DNA of 64,000 bases from Vanessa cardui. Taxonomy: Eukaryota > Arthropoda > Insecta > Lepidoptera > Nymphalidae. Each line of letters begins with the position of its first letter. Position 1 is the first letter of the stretch. A program made the translations under genes and the position numbers. The DNA is taken from NCBI RefSeq assembly GCF_905220365.1, contig NC_061132.1:1240001-1304000 (forward strand). Direction: 5' to 3'. Of this stretch, positions 11,531-23,830 are shown piece after piece. A model generated the notes under the pieces. The model was not told where the DNA came from. It was given only the letters and a program-made list of their open reading frames with translations, and made no database searches.

Positions 11531-11807
11531 CGACATAACATACCGGACACATCAATCATTGTTACTACGAAAACCATTACATACAATGTTTCTTACAAAT
11601 AAATAACTCAAGTGCTTTTTACTTAAATGTGTGAAGTTCTTGACCTCAGTGGCATAGACCTCAAAGTCACGGATGATTCAAACAGACCGAGCAACTAATA
11701 AATAAGCTTACAGTAACATTCATGACTTGTTAAAGTTCAACTAAAGAGAACTATTTCATCATATTCTTGACCTTCATTGAGAGGGAACGAAAAATTTAAT
11801 ATATATT

Positions 11808-12035
11808 TATGGTGTAGGTTGGCGGACGAGCATATGGGCCACCTGATGGTAAGTGGTCACCATCACCCATAGACAATGAAGCTGTAAGAAATATTAACTA
11901 TTCCTTACATCGTCAATGTGCCACTAACCGTGAGAACTAAGATGTTATGTCCCTTGTGCCTGTAGTTACATTGGCTCACTCACCCTTCAAACCGGAACAC
12001 AACAATACTGAGTACTGTTTTTCGCGGTAGAATAG
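11808..12035 (+). repeat. Family B repeat, 3'-truncated
   Basis: Starts normally with GTAGGTTGGCGGACGAGC and stops soon after CTGAGTACTGTTTTTCGCGG, before the GATGAGTGGGTGG block. Confidence 0.75.
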
Positions 12036-12094
12036 TTATAGCACATCATATTTAATAAAATAATTTTGGTTTGAGTTTTGATTTAACTCTTATA

Positions 12095-12170
12095 TCTATA
12101 TTAGCGAACCGTCGCGGCTTCGCACGAGTACAATTTTGATACTAAATATACTCATATCTTTATGTACTCC
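12095..12170 (-). repeat. Family C tail fragment
   Basis: GCGGCTTCGCACGAGTACAA then TTGATACTAAATATACTC is the complement of the family C 3' end. Confidence 0.5.
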
Positions 12171-12817
12171 TTTCTAGCTTTTATAAGACAATACAGACCA
12201 CAAACCGCTGTCTATAAATCTATAATATCTTCGAAATTTTTTAATTAAATTACATGCTATATTAAATGCTCAATATATTTAAAGTATTTAATTGTATGAG
12301 GGTTAATATTTTATTAGTTAAAATTGTTTTGTAAATGAGTCATTATTTCTGGTAAAGGATAAAAATTATTATTGCAGGTTATCCCTTAGAAATAGACAGC
12401 CTCCTAATCCAACCAGACTAAGTATGATTATTTGAATATGTAATTAATGGGTGGTATTTATACAATAATCGTGACATTGGCAGAATATTTTCGCACGTAT
12501 GCCAGAGATGCCGATCGCTTAGAAAAAAAAGCACGTAAGTCGTGTCTGACTCATTTTTAAATAAAGAACGTAAATAATAAATGTTCTTTTTATAAAATTA
12601 TGACGGTTAATTCGGACTCATGAGTTGTTTTAATTATTCTGTTGAAAATGATTTTGTAATAAGTTTATACATATTTAGGTTTACTAAGATAACTACATCG
12701 TGCAAGCTCAATAATTCAAGTCTTTATAAAACCTTAAAATTGACATGTTTTTTATTCATTTAATAAGCATGTATATCTATTATTTTACATTACATACAGA
12801 TAAGATTATATATATAT
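12171..12817. other. No gene or repeat recognised
   Basis: AT-rich. Confidence 0.4.
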
Positions 12818-12985
12818 AATATCATAAATGCGAATGTAACTCTGTTACGCTTTTGGCCAAAAGCGCTGAGCCGAATTTGATGAAGTTTGATATGCAGCAA
12901 ATTTGAAACAAGGAAGGATGTTTTAATTCCAAAAACCAATGTCTACCCCAACTACGCAGACGAAACCGTGAACTATAACTAGTAT
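12818..12985 (+). repeat. Family D repeat
   Basis: ATGCGAATGTAACTCTGTTA, GAGCCGAATTTGATGAAG and AAGGAAGGATG in D order. The tail is decayed to GAAACCGTGAAC..ACTAGT. Confidence 0.65.
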
Positions 12986-13017
12986 AATACAATGTTATCA
13001 TCGATTCGATATTTATA

Positions 13018-13165
13018 TTCTACCGAGAATAGCCGACAAAAAACTGCAATTACAATTTAAAACCAATCATATTATACATACATATTGTACTAATAATTAT
13101 ATTCAATTAAATTTTTATATCCTGCATGGAAATCAACTAATACTAACAAGATTTTATCATATAAT
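13018..13165 (-). repeat. Family F LINE 3' end, old copy
   Basis: TTCTACCGAGAATAGCCGAC and TATATCCTGCATGGAAATCA parallel TTCTACCGAGAAGAACCGGC and the CCTGCTTGGAAGTCA block of the better copy just to the right, in the same orientation. Confidence 0.6.
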
Positions 13166-13559
13166 AATCAACAAAATAACTTTAATATCGACGTAATCTG
13201 TTCACATGTTAAAATTTTTGGTTAGCCATAGACAAACACGAATAAATCATTATAAATTATAACAGATAATAACAGCACAATAATGATATCTTTATTCGAA
13301 ATGCGTGACACAATAAATACTTTTTACAAGAAATAAGGTTATGCCACTACATGTAACCTTCGTGATATTCTCCCATACGGAATTGTGCCTTTGTTACGAT
13401 TGACGCCATCAATTTAAAAAAGTTATGTCACGTGACCCGCTTTGTAACACAGTTACCCAATAGACTTCTATGAAAGAGTTTCTTTATATCGTTTAGAATA
13501 GATATGTTTTGTAAAGATATATAATGAGCTAACAAAGATAATTATAACAAGCTAATAAA

Positions 13560-13757
13560 AAATATCAAAGTCAAATAAATAATAAAGTAATTTTACACTT
13601 AAGTGAAGCTACTACCGGTTCGGAAAGTAGATTCTACCGAGAAGAACCGGCAATAAACTCAGTAGTTACTATTTTACAACATTTAAAAAATACAAAGTCG
13701 TGTTAGTTAATACAATTATGTATTTAAATTAATATATCCTGCTTGGAAGTCAACAGA
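13560..13757 (-). repeat. 3' untranslated tail of the family F LINE
   Basis: Follows the LINE ORF end. It contains the conserved block seen on the plus strand as ACTACCGGTTCGGAAAGTAG and ACCGAGAAGAACCGGCAATA, repeated in at least six other places in the window. Confidence 0.7.
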
Positions 13758-14105
13758 TTAACTCCACGCTTTTTTATCATCTATAAAATCTTGTATCGAA
13801 TAATATGCTTTTTTTACCAATGTATTTTTTACAAACGATTTGATTTTACGAAACGGCAAAGTTAAAAATGTCTGCGGAATTTTATTATAGAAACGGATAC
13901 CTTGCACCAAGAAGGATTTATTGACTTTGCGGAGTCGGAAACTTGGCGTTATAAGCTTATCCTTACTCCTAGTGCACATACGATGATTATCACTGATTTT
14001 ATCAAAGTGATCAACGTTACTGTGAATATACATAATATCCTACTTTGTTAAAAACATCGCGAAGCTCTCTAGCTCCAAGATTATAAATAGACCGGATATA
14101 TATTA
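13758..14105 (-). pseudogene. C-terminal end of a CR1/Jockey-like LINE reverse transcriptase, frameshifted
   Basis: The 91-codon frame at 13758-14033 includes TPSFRLRKVNKSFLVQGIRF, YNKIPQTFLTLP and KAYYSIQDFIDD. These are the thumb/C-terminal features of non-LTR reverse transcriptases common in Lepidoptera, which end shortly after a D-x-W motif. Further upstream, to about 14105, a shifted frame carries RSIYNLGARELRDVF, the preceding segment of the same protein, so there is a frameshift near 14034. The catalytic YxDD region is absent: the copy is 5'-truncated and dead. Beyond 14105 the sequence is unrelated, except for AT-rich repeat scraps with GAAGTCGGTTAG near 14325. Confidence 0.75.
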
Positions 14106-14545
14106 AAAGTAAAAAAAAAACAACTTCAAAATTAGAAACAGCTAGTAAACTAAAAACGATCATCTCAATACGAATTTCAGTTTTAGAGTAATTCGTGGAA
14201 AAATATACACTTACGAAATTAAGTACATATACTTGGAAGCCTAAATGGATGGTCATACTCAAATACAATTAAATTCTAACACATGTTACATACGAACTTG
14301 TCGAAGTGATAACCTCCTTTTTAGAAGTCGGTTAGAAGCCCTACCCTCTCATCTTACTGGTTCCCTGAATACGATAAATTTAAAGAGCTACCGGGTTTCA
14401 TGTGATTTTAAATGATTCATAGTTTCAATCACGGACGTTTCAGTGCATGATTCAAGTTTTATTTTTTAAAATTACATTTGAACGACGCATCTTGTGTAGA
14501 ATACGATATAATAGTATATTATTGTAATTTTTTTTTATAAATATG

Positions 14546-14763
14546 AGACAACATCACATACATTACTCTGATCCCACTGTAAGTAGCTAAAGCACTTGTG
14601 TTATGGAAAATCAGAAGTAACGAACCACAAACACTCAGACCCAAGACAACATAGAAAAACTAATGATAATCTACATCGATTCGGCCGGGAATCGAACCCG
14701 AGACCTCAGAGTAGCGTTCCCATGAAAACGGGTGTACACACTACTCTACCACGCAGGTCGTCA
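14546..14763 (-). mobile_element. Family E tRNA-like SINE
   Basis: In sense it starts with a tRNA-like head: box A region GCGTGGTAGAGTAGTGTGTA and a perfect box B GGGTTCGATTCCCGG. The body ends near ATGTGATGTTGTCTC. The overall plan matches copies at 22855 and 60634, and it is unrelated in sequence to family A. Confidence 0.75.
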
Positions 14764-15965
14764 GATTATTAATTACATACTCTTACATACATCTTTGCTC
14801 AGCCGAGGGGTTATTTACGGACTATTAGTTACTTTTATCTAAAAAAATATATATTTTCCGCATTAGCTTGATAACAGCCAAATTAGCTCATAATATTAAT
14901 ATGTCTTGCAAAACTCCGCTAACGTAAGGCTTATTCAATAATGTTAAGCAAAAGATAGAAATTTTATGGCCGGTTATGGAAACCAGGAGTGTGCCGTGAC
15001 TCACCGGATGCACATATCTGCTTGATGGTGTGTATGGTATTTAATCTCGCCTATATTAGCCGTTGCTTACCTGTAAAGGAGAAATTATTTGTTAGAAAAT
15101 ATATTCAACCACATTTTTATTTTGCAAGAAACCTCTCTAATTGGTTATTGCTTATTTTATATTATGATGACGGTTTCGGTTTAACTACATTTAAGACAGA
15201 TACTTAGGACTACCTACTGTAGGTTCAAACTAAGTACATACTTAACTAAGTACTTTTAAGTGATATAAGTTTTTAAGCCCGAAGTATAAAAAATATTTAT
15301 TTATTTATTACATAACACATAAGTTCAAGATAAAATACAAAAGAAAAAGGGCTATAAACTTTTATATATCATTTATTGCTTCTATAACACGACCTGTAAC
15401 ATTTCTATAAGAACAACCGCCATTAATAGAAATTAGAGAGGAGCGTACAAACAATTTTTTTAGGCGTCGCCTTGACTATTACATTGCACAGACTAACAAT
15501 TTTATAACAGTACATAAGATAAATTAACAATACTTGACAAATGGTGCGCAAAGGCGATCTTGTCGCTCATAGCCATCTCTCACAGACAACCTTTCGTGAT
15601 AGGAGCTTAGAACGAAAACAGATAAGTGCAGATATAGAGAGAGAGGACATAAAATAATATACGAATATTTATACTAAAGTATAATAAATAAACTACCCAC
15701 AACTTCATCTCAATAATCCATCATATATATAATATAATAGTATAGTAGAAAGTATGTACCATCTCGTGCCTTAGAAGTATATAAAGTCTTGGAAACACCG
15801 GAACTCTTTTCGGAAGTGTCAGATTAGCCGCCCCATCGTATTATGAAACTCTACTTGAATAGAGTGCTCATCTTCGTATTGTGTGATAGATTAGAGAGTG
15901 CACATATGTTTGCCTACACATTTGGACTGTATTATATGTGCTGTTATAATTGATACTCATCAATT
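14764..15965. other. No gene supported
   Basis: A 72-codon open frame at 14989-15207 has no recognisable features. ACTAAGTAC is repeated near 15228-15256. Confidence 0.4.
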
Positions 15966-16256
15966 TTTTTTTTATGGTATAGGTTGGCGGACGAGCATAT
16001 GGGCCACCTGATGTTAAGCGGTCACCATCACCCATCGACAATGACGCTGTAAGAAATATTAACTATTCCTTACATCGTCAATGTGCCACCAACCTTGGGA
16101 ACTAAGATGTTATGTCCCTTGTGCCTGTAGTTACACTGGCACACTCACCGTTCAAACCGGAACACAAGAATACTGAGTACTGTTATTTGGCGGTTGAATA
16201 ACTGATGAGTGGGTGGTACCTACCCAGACGGGCTTGCACAAAGCCCTACCACCAAG
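15966..16256 (+). repeat. Family B repeat, full length
   Basis: One of the best preserved copies. Poly-T then TATGGTATAGGTTGGCGG at the start, TACCCAGACGGGCTTGCAC near the end, and CCCTACCACCAAG at the terminus. Confidence 0.85.
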
Positions 16257-16736
16257 TAAATTATTTTAGCCAATTATATCAGCTAATTGAGGAGAGAGGA
16301 AAATTATTATCATCCATTGAAATGATTAAACAGAATCTGTTTTAGTGTTATCAGATATAAAAACGATAAGAAACGGTTTGATAAAAAAATTGAAAATTAA
16401 TATTCCAACCCTGATGTGGTAAGTGTTCGGATCTAAAAACGCGAATAAAGAACAATAACAAACGCCCTTGCTGATCAACACGATTCGAAACAAAGGTACG
16501 ATATGAACAACAATGACTTAACAATTAGCGGTGAATTTCAGCCTTATAAACAATGGCAGCCTTATGACAAGTCGATTGTGTTTCGCCATCATTCCAATTA
16601 CTTATAAATAAGTAGATATATTCTACGAGTAAAATATAGAATCAACCAACTATAAACCCGCCCCAGCTCCTTACAGGTGCAATCCCGATACTACATATAC
16701 TCGTAATGCAATGTAAGCGCATAAAATTGTTTACTT
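16257..16736. other. No gene or repeat recognised
   Basis: Ordinary AT-rich sequence. Confidence 0.4.
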
Positions 16737-16933
16737 ACGACATCATATCAGAAACCTCTAAAATTATCAGTGTTTCTTGATTATATTGAGGATGTATTAT
16801 ACATATAAACCTACCTCTTGTAGCAATATATGTATTAAAAACGGTATCAAAATCCGTGGTGTAATTTTAAAGATCTAAGCATACATAGAGACTGACAGCG
16901 GTAAGCGACTTTGATTTATACTGTGTAGTGATG
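16737..16933 (-). repeat. Family C repeat, missing its tail
   Basis: Antisense. CGACATCATATCAGAAACC, AATTATCAGTGTTTCTTG, TATCAAAATCCGTGGTG and GACAGCGGTAAGCGACTTTG are complements of conserved C blocks. The GCGAAGCCGGGG tail is absent. Confidence 0.7.
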
Positions 16934-17379
16934 ATTTGTGTTCCTTTTAAATTTATTAACTTATACTCCGAATATTTCATAAGTTAGGCTTGACTCTATC
17001 TAACGCGGCGTTAGGTTTAGATTGGAAACGATCGGGACAGGAATTTTCGTATATATGTATTTTAGCTGAAAGAAATTCGTTTAAATCTTTTACATCAATA
17101 CCATCAATACACCATTTCCTGTGCCCTTAGATTGCCTGCAAGATTGCGTCTTTAGCGATTATGGTGTTTTTAACATCATACATTACTTTACTTTCCTTTT
17201 CTTTCTGTACAATAGATATTACTAATGTTAACCAATGTTTATATAGGTAGAAAATAATTCACATTTTATATAAAAAAGGGCTCATATGTATATCGTGTAT
17301 TCCTTTATATTCGATACAGCTATGCAGAAAATCGCAATTAATGATATTTGTTAATGGTAATAATTGAAACAAAATTTCA

Positions 17380-17460
17380 ATTCAAAGGGAAAATGCTGCA
17401 GCATTTTAACGCAATTTGACGCGGTCATGATTTGTACAGAAGCGATATTTAATTTTCGAT
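17380..17460 (+). pseudogene. Family J LINE tail, frameshifted fragment
   Basis: Encodes IQRENAAAF before a stop, then ACGCGGTCATGATTTGTACAG, matching the RGNAAS and CGCGGTCAAGATTTATA region of 8103-8306. Confidence 0.45.
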
Positions 17461-19287
17461 ACAAACCGAAAAATAAAAAACAATTGAAATAGAAAAGCAA
17501 ATGTAACAACAATAAAACCACGAATTGTAGAACACAGGTACATAACTCACACAATAATTATATTAACGCTAAAATACATTAAATAAATAAAAAAAAATAA
17601 ACGAGAATTATAATAAATTATCATAAATGCATTTAATATTACACATTGACTATGAAAGAAATATAAAGTAATTACAGCAATTGGATTTACTTAATCGGAT
17701 GTATTAATAATTATCTAATATTATCTTATATCAAGACAATATTGCGCAATGGTTTCTAAGCTGCCTAGCGATGTTATATCACTCCTGTCAATCAACAGAT
17801 CCTGACTCTAAAGGCTATTGTCGTACCCTTCTAACATAAGTGATAGACTTAAAAGTGGTAATATATATACCACTACTACAATAATAATTCCTTAACTAAT
17901 TATGAGCATTGTTACTGGAAACAGACTAGTGTAGTCGTAGTGCTCGTGATAGTCAAATAGTGACATTTAATTCGGCCTCGCTAAGTTTCTGAAGTACTTA
18001 AGGTGTGATAAGAAACTCCATTTCAAACTTGCTACCATTTATCAATCAAATATTTAACAAATTGTAACGTAAAAAAAAATACTTTAAATATCATGGCCTA
18101 TTATAATTTCGCAATACCAGGAACAACTTTTCAGTGGCCTTAGCTGCAAATACAGTTCGATAGCAACAATCGCTAACAGATATCACACTAACTGCTCTCC
18201 CGTAGGAGTCGGTCACGTTTCTCAGATAACCGAAGTGACCCTAAAATATATAAACCGTCGGACGTGACGACAACGATATTTACACCAATCACGATTCGAG
18301 AATTATTGTTCTTTTTTTTTTATTGTATTGCTTCACTCCGTGTAATCGAAAAGTCGATAGAGAAACTCTTTCGATTTTAACGTATTTATTTATAATTTTT
18401 TAACAAAAGCCGGGAAACGTCCTATTTGTATTAACGTGTATGCGGTACAGTGCCATCTAGCGGCGAGCTACAATACTTGAACTGGATAACATTAAAACCT
18501 CCACGGAGAAATACGTTATAAAAGTCTATTAATCTGAAACAGTTTTCTTTTGTTTAAGTTTTATTGTTTAAGTAGGCAGAGGAACAAATTGGCAGCAGAT
18601 GGTTAACATTAACAATAATTAGAAATTATAAAATCAATTAGTTTCCGTAACAACTTTCGATAAAGTAAATAATGTAGGATACACGAACAATAATATCCTA
18701 ATAATCGAATTCTTGAGCTCAAATGAACTCATAAATCAGTCACAACTTATAGTGCAAATCAAGATATCAATCTCCAAATTTTTTTTTAAATACTGGTCCT
18801 AATAACCCATGAACATGTGTCCTGATCTTAGGAGAGCAACTGAAGACGCTAGCCCCCATCCAAGGGGGCAAAGAAATGCATGACACATTAAAAAACTTTC
18901 GATCCGGCGGATGTTATGATCACGAGAAAACCTAATCCATTAACACGAGCTATGAAATATAGTAGATATGAAACTTATTCTAGACTGGTTGATATTAAAT
19001 CTAGAATTTTAATATATTACATACTAGGTATTACATTATACAATTATATACCTAGTAGTCGCTAGCGGCTACGTTTACGGCGTCTTAGGATGTTGGTTGT
19101 CAGTAGTTAGGCGTAGATATATGCATGAATTTAAACTTGGAAAAGAGCACTCTAAAATCAATAATATAACAGATTTCGAAACTTCTAGAAATTTTCCTCT
19201 TAGCCCTCTCCTTAAGCATCTCATTTATGTACTAACTGCCTGGTTTCATTATTTCATTTACGACATTATTTCATCTACATTTCAAAA
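17461..19287. other. No gene supported
   Basis: AT-rich with a GC-richer part at 18190-18480. Includes a CTCF-like site at 18450-18463. A 76-codon open frame at 19097-19327 runs into a SINE and is not credible. Confidence 0.4.
18450..18463 (-). promoter_or_regulatory. CTCF-like motif
   Basis: Minus strand reads CCGCTAGATGGCAC, matching 13 of 14 positions of the vertebrate CTCF consensus CCASYAGRKGGCRS. A single motif in 64 kb can arise by chance and insect CTCF preferences differ somewhat. Confidence 0.3.
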
Positions 19288-19590
19288 AACAACAACAACA
19301 GCCTGTAAATTCCCACTGCTGGACTAAAGGCCTCCTCTCCCTTTTAGGAGAAGGTTTTGGAACATTTTCCACCACGCTGTTCCAATGCGGGTTGGTGGAA
19401 TGCACATGTGGCAGAATTTCTATGAAATTTGTCACATGCAGGTTTCCTCACGATGTTTTCCTTCACCGCTGAGCACGAGATGAATTATAAAGACAAATTA
19501 AGCACATGAATCAGCGGTGCTTGTCTGGGTTTGAACCCGCAATCATCGGTTAAGATGCTCGCGTTCCAACCACTGGGCCATCTCGACTCA
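19288..19590 (-). mobile_element. Family A SINE, full length
   Basis: Antisense, with a CAACAACAACAG tail at left and an intact head (AACCACTGGGCCATCTCGAC) at right. Box B is seen as GGGTTTGAACCCGC. A family D tail follows immediately. Confidence 0.85.
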
Positions 19591-19680
19591 GAAAGAAAGG
19601 ACATAGGCTGCTTGTTTGCCTGACACGTGTCAACCAACACCCTAAATCAAGCGAAGCCGGGGACTACAAGTTTTATCTAA
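19591..19680 (+). repeat. Family D fragment (3' part)
   Basis: AAAGAAAGGACATAGGCTGC, TTGCCTGACACGTGTCAAC and CAAGCGAAGCCGGGG, beginning where the SINE ends. Confidence 0.6.
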
Positions 19681-19969
19681 TATTTAGCGTGACGTAAGCC
19701 AGCTGCGACTAACATCAGAGAGAATTGAAACTTAATTCGCGTTTTATTTTAACACCACCGCAACCCAACACTGGTTCCGTAAGACAATATTGTTTACGAT
19801 CAACGATACAACCGTTACGTAATATTCAGACGTTATTCAAAGCATTAATTTTAAAAATAATATACATTATATACAAATAAACTATATTACAATACATATA
19901 TAAACGTATGTTATGAACTACGCCATATTTAATTTCAATATCATTAAATCTTGAGCTATATTCTTTACA

Positions 19970-20227
19970 TAGTATAAAACAAAGTCGCTTTCTCTGTCCC
20001 TATATACCTTTGTATGTTTAAATCTTTAAAACTACGCAACGGATTTTGATGCGGTTTTTTTAATAGATAGAGTAATTCGAGAGTTTTCGTATATAATCCA
20101 TGGACTATATAGTAAAGAAACACTGAAAATTTTAGAAGTTTGTAATTTAATGTCGTAATTAAACAAATTCAGTATTGTATTTAGTATTAGTGTTGCACGC
20201 GTTCGAAGCCGAGGCGGACCGCTAGTT
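19970..20227 (+). repeat. Family C repeat, full length
   Basis: ATAGTATAAAACAAAGTCGC start, AACGGATTTTGATGCGG, TTAATAGATAGAGTAATTCG, and an end at GAAGCCGAGGCGGACCGCTA. Serves as a reference copy for the family in this window. Confidence 0.8.
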
Positions 20228-22097
20228 ATAGACAAAGAAACTATATTATAATACAGAGATTAAATTTTGTTTGTTATTTATTTCAATATCATTGAATCGT
20301 GAGTTATCTTCAAGTATCAAGACTACTCATAAGGAAGTTAGTAAAACACGCGTTACAATATTTCACCTTCACCGACATTGCAATAGTCTAGACAGACTCA
20401 AAGCTAGTTACTAAGAACTTATTCATAAAAATTTTAAATATAGAAGATGAAATTTATTAAATATTTAAATTTAGAACATGAATTAGCTAATAATCATATG
20501 ACTACTAGTACAAGACGAATACCGTTGAAGAGTCAACAACAGTTTACAGCTAGGATATACATAATATTAACAATTGCTACAAAAAAATTTATACGTTATA
20601 GATAATAAATAATTTGTTAAAAAATATCTTAGCGTTAAAAAATAACACAATAAATTAAACAAAATGATATTATGTATAGTTTTTCTTTTTTTTATATCGG
20701 AAATAGTATAATGGTATTTATTAAAATTGTCACACTGGACGGAAAATTAGGAAATCAGTTTTGTCTAGAACTAATCGCTTATTGGAACTGGGATCGAATT
20801 TGAACCGCTCGCCACACTCCCCAAGTAACAGTATTGCATCAACGTAGGCAATTATAGTAAATGAAAACAAATTTATTGTTCTTTTTTGTACATAGAACAA
20901 TAAAACAAATAAAAAATCTAGATGTCAAAGGCTTACGACTGTGGAGCTTAAAATATAAAAAATATATTTAATAAAATAACATTGTAATTATTTCTGATTT
21001 ACTCAGAACTAGTACAATATGTTACTTGTTTTAAAATAAACATTTTCTTTATTTGTGTACATGCATGTTGAATCGTTACACTTGTAATCTTACTCATATT
21101 AAAAAATGTGAAAGTAAGCTTGGATGTTTAATGTTTGTCCTTCGACTATAACTGGACGTATAGACGAATCCTAATGACATTTATAGTAACTGTCATAAAA
21201 AAAAACTTTTTTATTTATAAATTGTAACTGGCAGTATAATAATATTTTACAAATATACATAAGAATATAAACATTCAATGAAATTACTATAAATAACTGA
21301 AATGTTTCTTCAATGAATACCTACATGTAAATGCAAATAATTTATAATTTTAATAATAATTAGAAATTAAAAAATATACTTTTGTAGTAAAAATAAATAA
21401 AGATATATAGATTTAAATATATACAGAAAATAAACTGACAATTTTGAAAATCAAATATTTCAGACAAGAAATGATATTACTTTCGCTTGACCCGATTTGT
21501 ATTGTTTAGTCGGATATTCTCACGAACGGTTAAATATGAACTTGTTATCGAAAAATAAACTCTATGCGTTACGGATTAAGAGCTATTTAATTTAAACAAC
21601 TCAAATCGGCATTGCGTCAAAATCTCTTTTATCAAAACAGACAAGACAAGGACAGACGATTGTAAGACTCTTTCGTTTCATTTTAATTACAATTTAATTA
21701 TTAAGTCATCAATAATTATTGCAACGGCTTTTATATATGAGATATATACGGGCGATCATTCGGTAAAAATGAAAAAATCGTTTGGATTTCAGCCGATCTT
21801 CGGTTCATTTTCGCTGCGCTTATATGTGTATTATGTGTTATGCGATAAAATGAAATACCTAAACGTACGTGTAATAAAATTACACGCGTTCATCCTTCAA
21901 ATAATGTAAACGGCATAAAATAATAATAAGGTTTAATTGAGCACAGTTCCATATATAAATATAATAAAATGCATAAGACTATTTACAAACAAACTAGAAA
22001 GAAAACGTCTTTGTTTTTACGTATTTGCTTTAGCGCGATCGTAAAAAATACTACAATAAATATGATAATCATAACATCACATCAATCGGATACGCAG
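20228..22097. other. No gene or repeat recognised
   Basis: About 1.9 kb of very AT-rich sequence without a meaningful open frame; one of the longest repeat-free stretches here. Confidence 0.45.
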
Positions 22098-22165
22098 TGA
22101 GTTTTTACTGAGTTTCTTATCGATTCTCGGGAAAATCTATTTTCCAAACCGAATAAATTTTATTG
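22098..22165 (+). repeat. Family F LINE tail fragment
   Basis: TTACTGAGTTTCTTATCGATT, TCTCGGGAAAATC and TTTTCCAAACCG parallel the LINE 3' tail in sense orientation. Confidence 0.5.
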
Positions 22166-22744
22166 TTAATAAATTTTTGATGTTAGCTGAAAGACACAAA
22201 ACATATCGAAATTTCAAAAAACGAACAACACAACTTTTTTAGCAAGAGGATCAATTGGTCGCAATTAAAACATAATGATGCCAGTTAAATATACTTTGCG
22301 TTAAGTGTTGCAAGATATAAAAATAATTAGCACGCATTTTTGTAATTCTAACAGACCATAGAGGCATTGGAATTTTATATTATGCACGTTTAGCAACTTG
22401 TAACGATGTTAATAATTTTCATTATATATTCATTTCTTTACTTTAAATTTACTATACAATAGCGTTTATGCTAAGACTTCCTTGGACTAATTGAAGGGGA
22501 CGGCAACACTTTAATCTCATATTGCTTATTATTAACACTTTAAAATTTAATTATAAATATATATTAATAATTTTGAAATTGTTGTACTTCAGTAATTACA
22601 AAAATGTCACCATTATAGGGTAAAAACGATACGTCTTCATCGATATGCAACAAGAATGAGATTCGTTAATAAAATATACATACATTATGAATTTAATTAT
22701 ATATATATGAACGGCGTATATATAAAGCATATTCGTCATGCATA
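22166..22744. other. No gene or repeat recognised
   Basis: AT-rich. Confidence 0.4.
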
Positions 22745-22854
22745 CACAAGGCAGTATAGGGTGGCGGAGGAGTGGGGGCATGCTGGTTTAAAAGAGCATC
22801 TTGCCGGTTGTCGTTACGGTATACGAGTCGTCCTAACTACCAACCAATATATGT
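22745..22854. other. Unassigned GC-rich block upstream of a SINE
   Basis: The block with GGGTGGCGGAGGAGTGGGG and CTTGCCGGTTGTCGTTACGG is strikingly GC-rich against its surroundings. It is not part of the family E consensus seen in the other two copies. Open on the plus strand through the SINE, but that protein is not credible. Confidence 0.4.
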
Positions 22855-23062
22855 TTGACGACCTCCGTGGTCGAGTGGTGTGTACACCGGTTTTCATGGG
22901 TACGCCACACCGAGGTCGATTCCCGGCCGAGTCAATGTAGATTATCATTAGTTTTCTATGTTGTCTCTGATCTGGGTGATTGTGGTGCCTGATTTTCCAT
23001 AACACAAGTTCTTTAGCTACTTACATTTGGATCAGAGTAATGTATGTGATGTTGTCTCATAT
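22855..23062 (+). mobile_element. Family E tRNA-like SINE
   Basis: Sense copy from CCTCCGTGGTCGAGTGGTGT (box A) through GAGGTCGATTCCCGGCC (box B with one T fewer than the copy at 14546) to GTATGTGATGTTGTCTCAT. Confidence 0.75.
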
Positions 23063-23404
23063 TATGTATATGCACGAAATACAACAATAAACCGCCGTTA
23101 ATCTATTTATATACGAACATATCTCATAATACAATAAAAACTTTTTGCATAAATGAGACTTATGCCGCCTGAACTTGCATCACCGAACAAGTTCGATTTA
23201 ACAAAAACCCGCCAAGGAAACCTGCCATATACCGAAACATGTTTAACAACTGCACATTCAAAGAACCGGTGTCGTGATAATTAAAGAGCGTAACTGTATT
23301 AATTAGTTGAAATATGTTACAAGAACTAACTATCCAATACCGTTTAGTTTTAAAATAAAACAGATATATATCCAAAATGTCGCATGTTCCAATCGCAAGC
23401 GATC

Positions 23405-23545
23405 AAATCAAATCAATTTCTTTCAAGTAAACTTCACAATGAAGCGTTTTTGAATCATCGATCGAAATGAAATACTACCACCGTTTCGGAAAGGAGCTTC
23501 TAGCGAGAAGAAACGGCAAGAAACTCGCATAGTCGCTGACAAATA
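23405..23545 (-). repeat. Family F LINE tail
   Basis: Antisense ACTACCACCGTTTCGGAAAGG, GCGAGAAGAAACGGCAAG and AAACTCGCATAGTCGC. Confidence 0.6.
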
Positions 23546-23619
23546 AACAGATTTAGATCTTACAATAATTAGTGTCCTGTGATGGAACCAGATCCTAAAT
23601 CAAGGTGTTTTTTTTTAAT

Positions 23620-23651
23620 ATGATAATTATAAATATTTTTATAATTATCAT
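23620..23651. repeat. Short AT palindrome
   Basis: ATGATAATTATA and TATAATTATCAT arms enclose about 8 bases. A related sequence follows at 23655-23690. Confidence 0.5.
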
Positions 23652-23689
23652 AACTTATAAATATAAATATTTTTATAATTATAAAAACT

Positions 23690-23830
23690 TTTAACGCCAA
23701 GTTTCCGACTCGAAGTCAATAAATCCTTCTTGGGACAAGGTATCCGTTTTTATAATTAAATTTTCGCAAATATTTTTAACTTTGCCGTCTCAAAAACAAT
23801 CATTTGTAAAAAAAAATATATCGATAAAGG
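23690..23830 (+). pseudogene. Family F LINE reverse-transcriptase fragment, degraded
   Basis: ACGCCAAGTTTCCGACTCG, AGTCAATAAATCCTTCTTGG, CAAGGTATCCGTTTTTATA and TTAACTTTGCCGT align with the complement of 13840-13955, coding FRLRKVNKSFLVQGIRFYNK there. Several indels break the frame. Confidence 0.65.

Noticed and set aside
11641..11675. Nuclear-receptor half-sites (TGACCT, CAAAGTCA) as a hormone response element
   Set aside because: Spacing and orientation do not form a standard element and such half-sites are common by chance.
22656..22940. 94-codon open frame on the plus strand
   Set aside because: Its second half is the head of a family E SINE; the protein is a by-product of the repeat.
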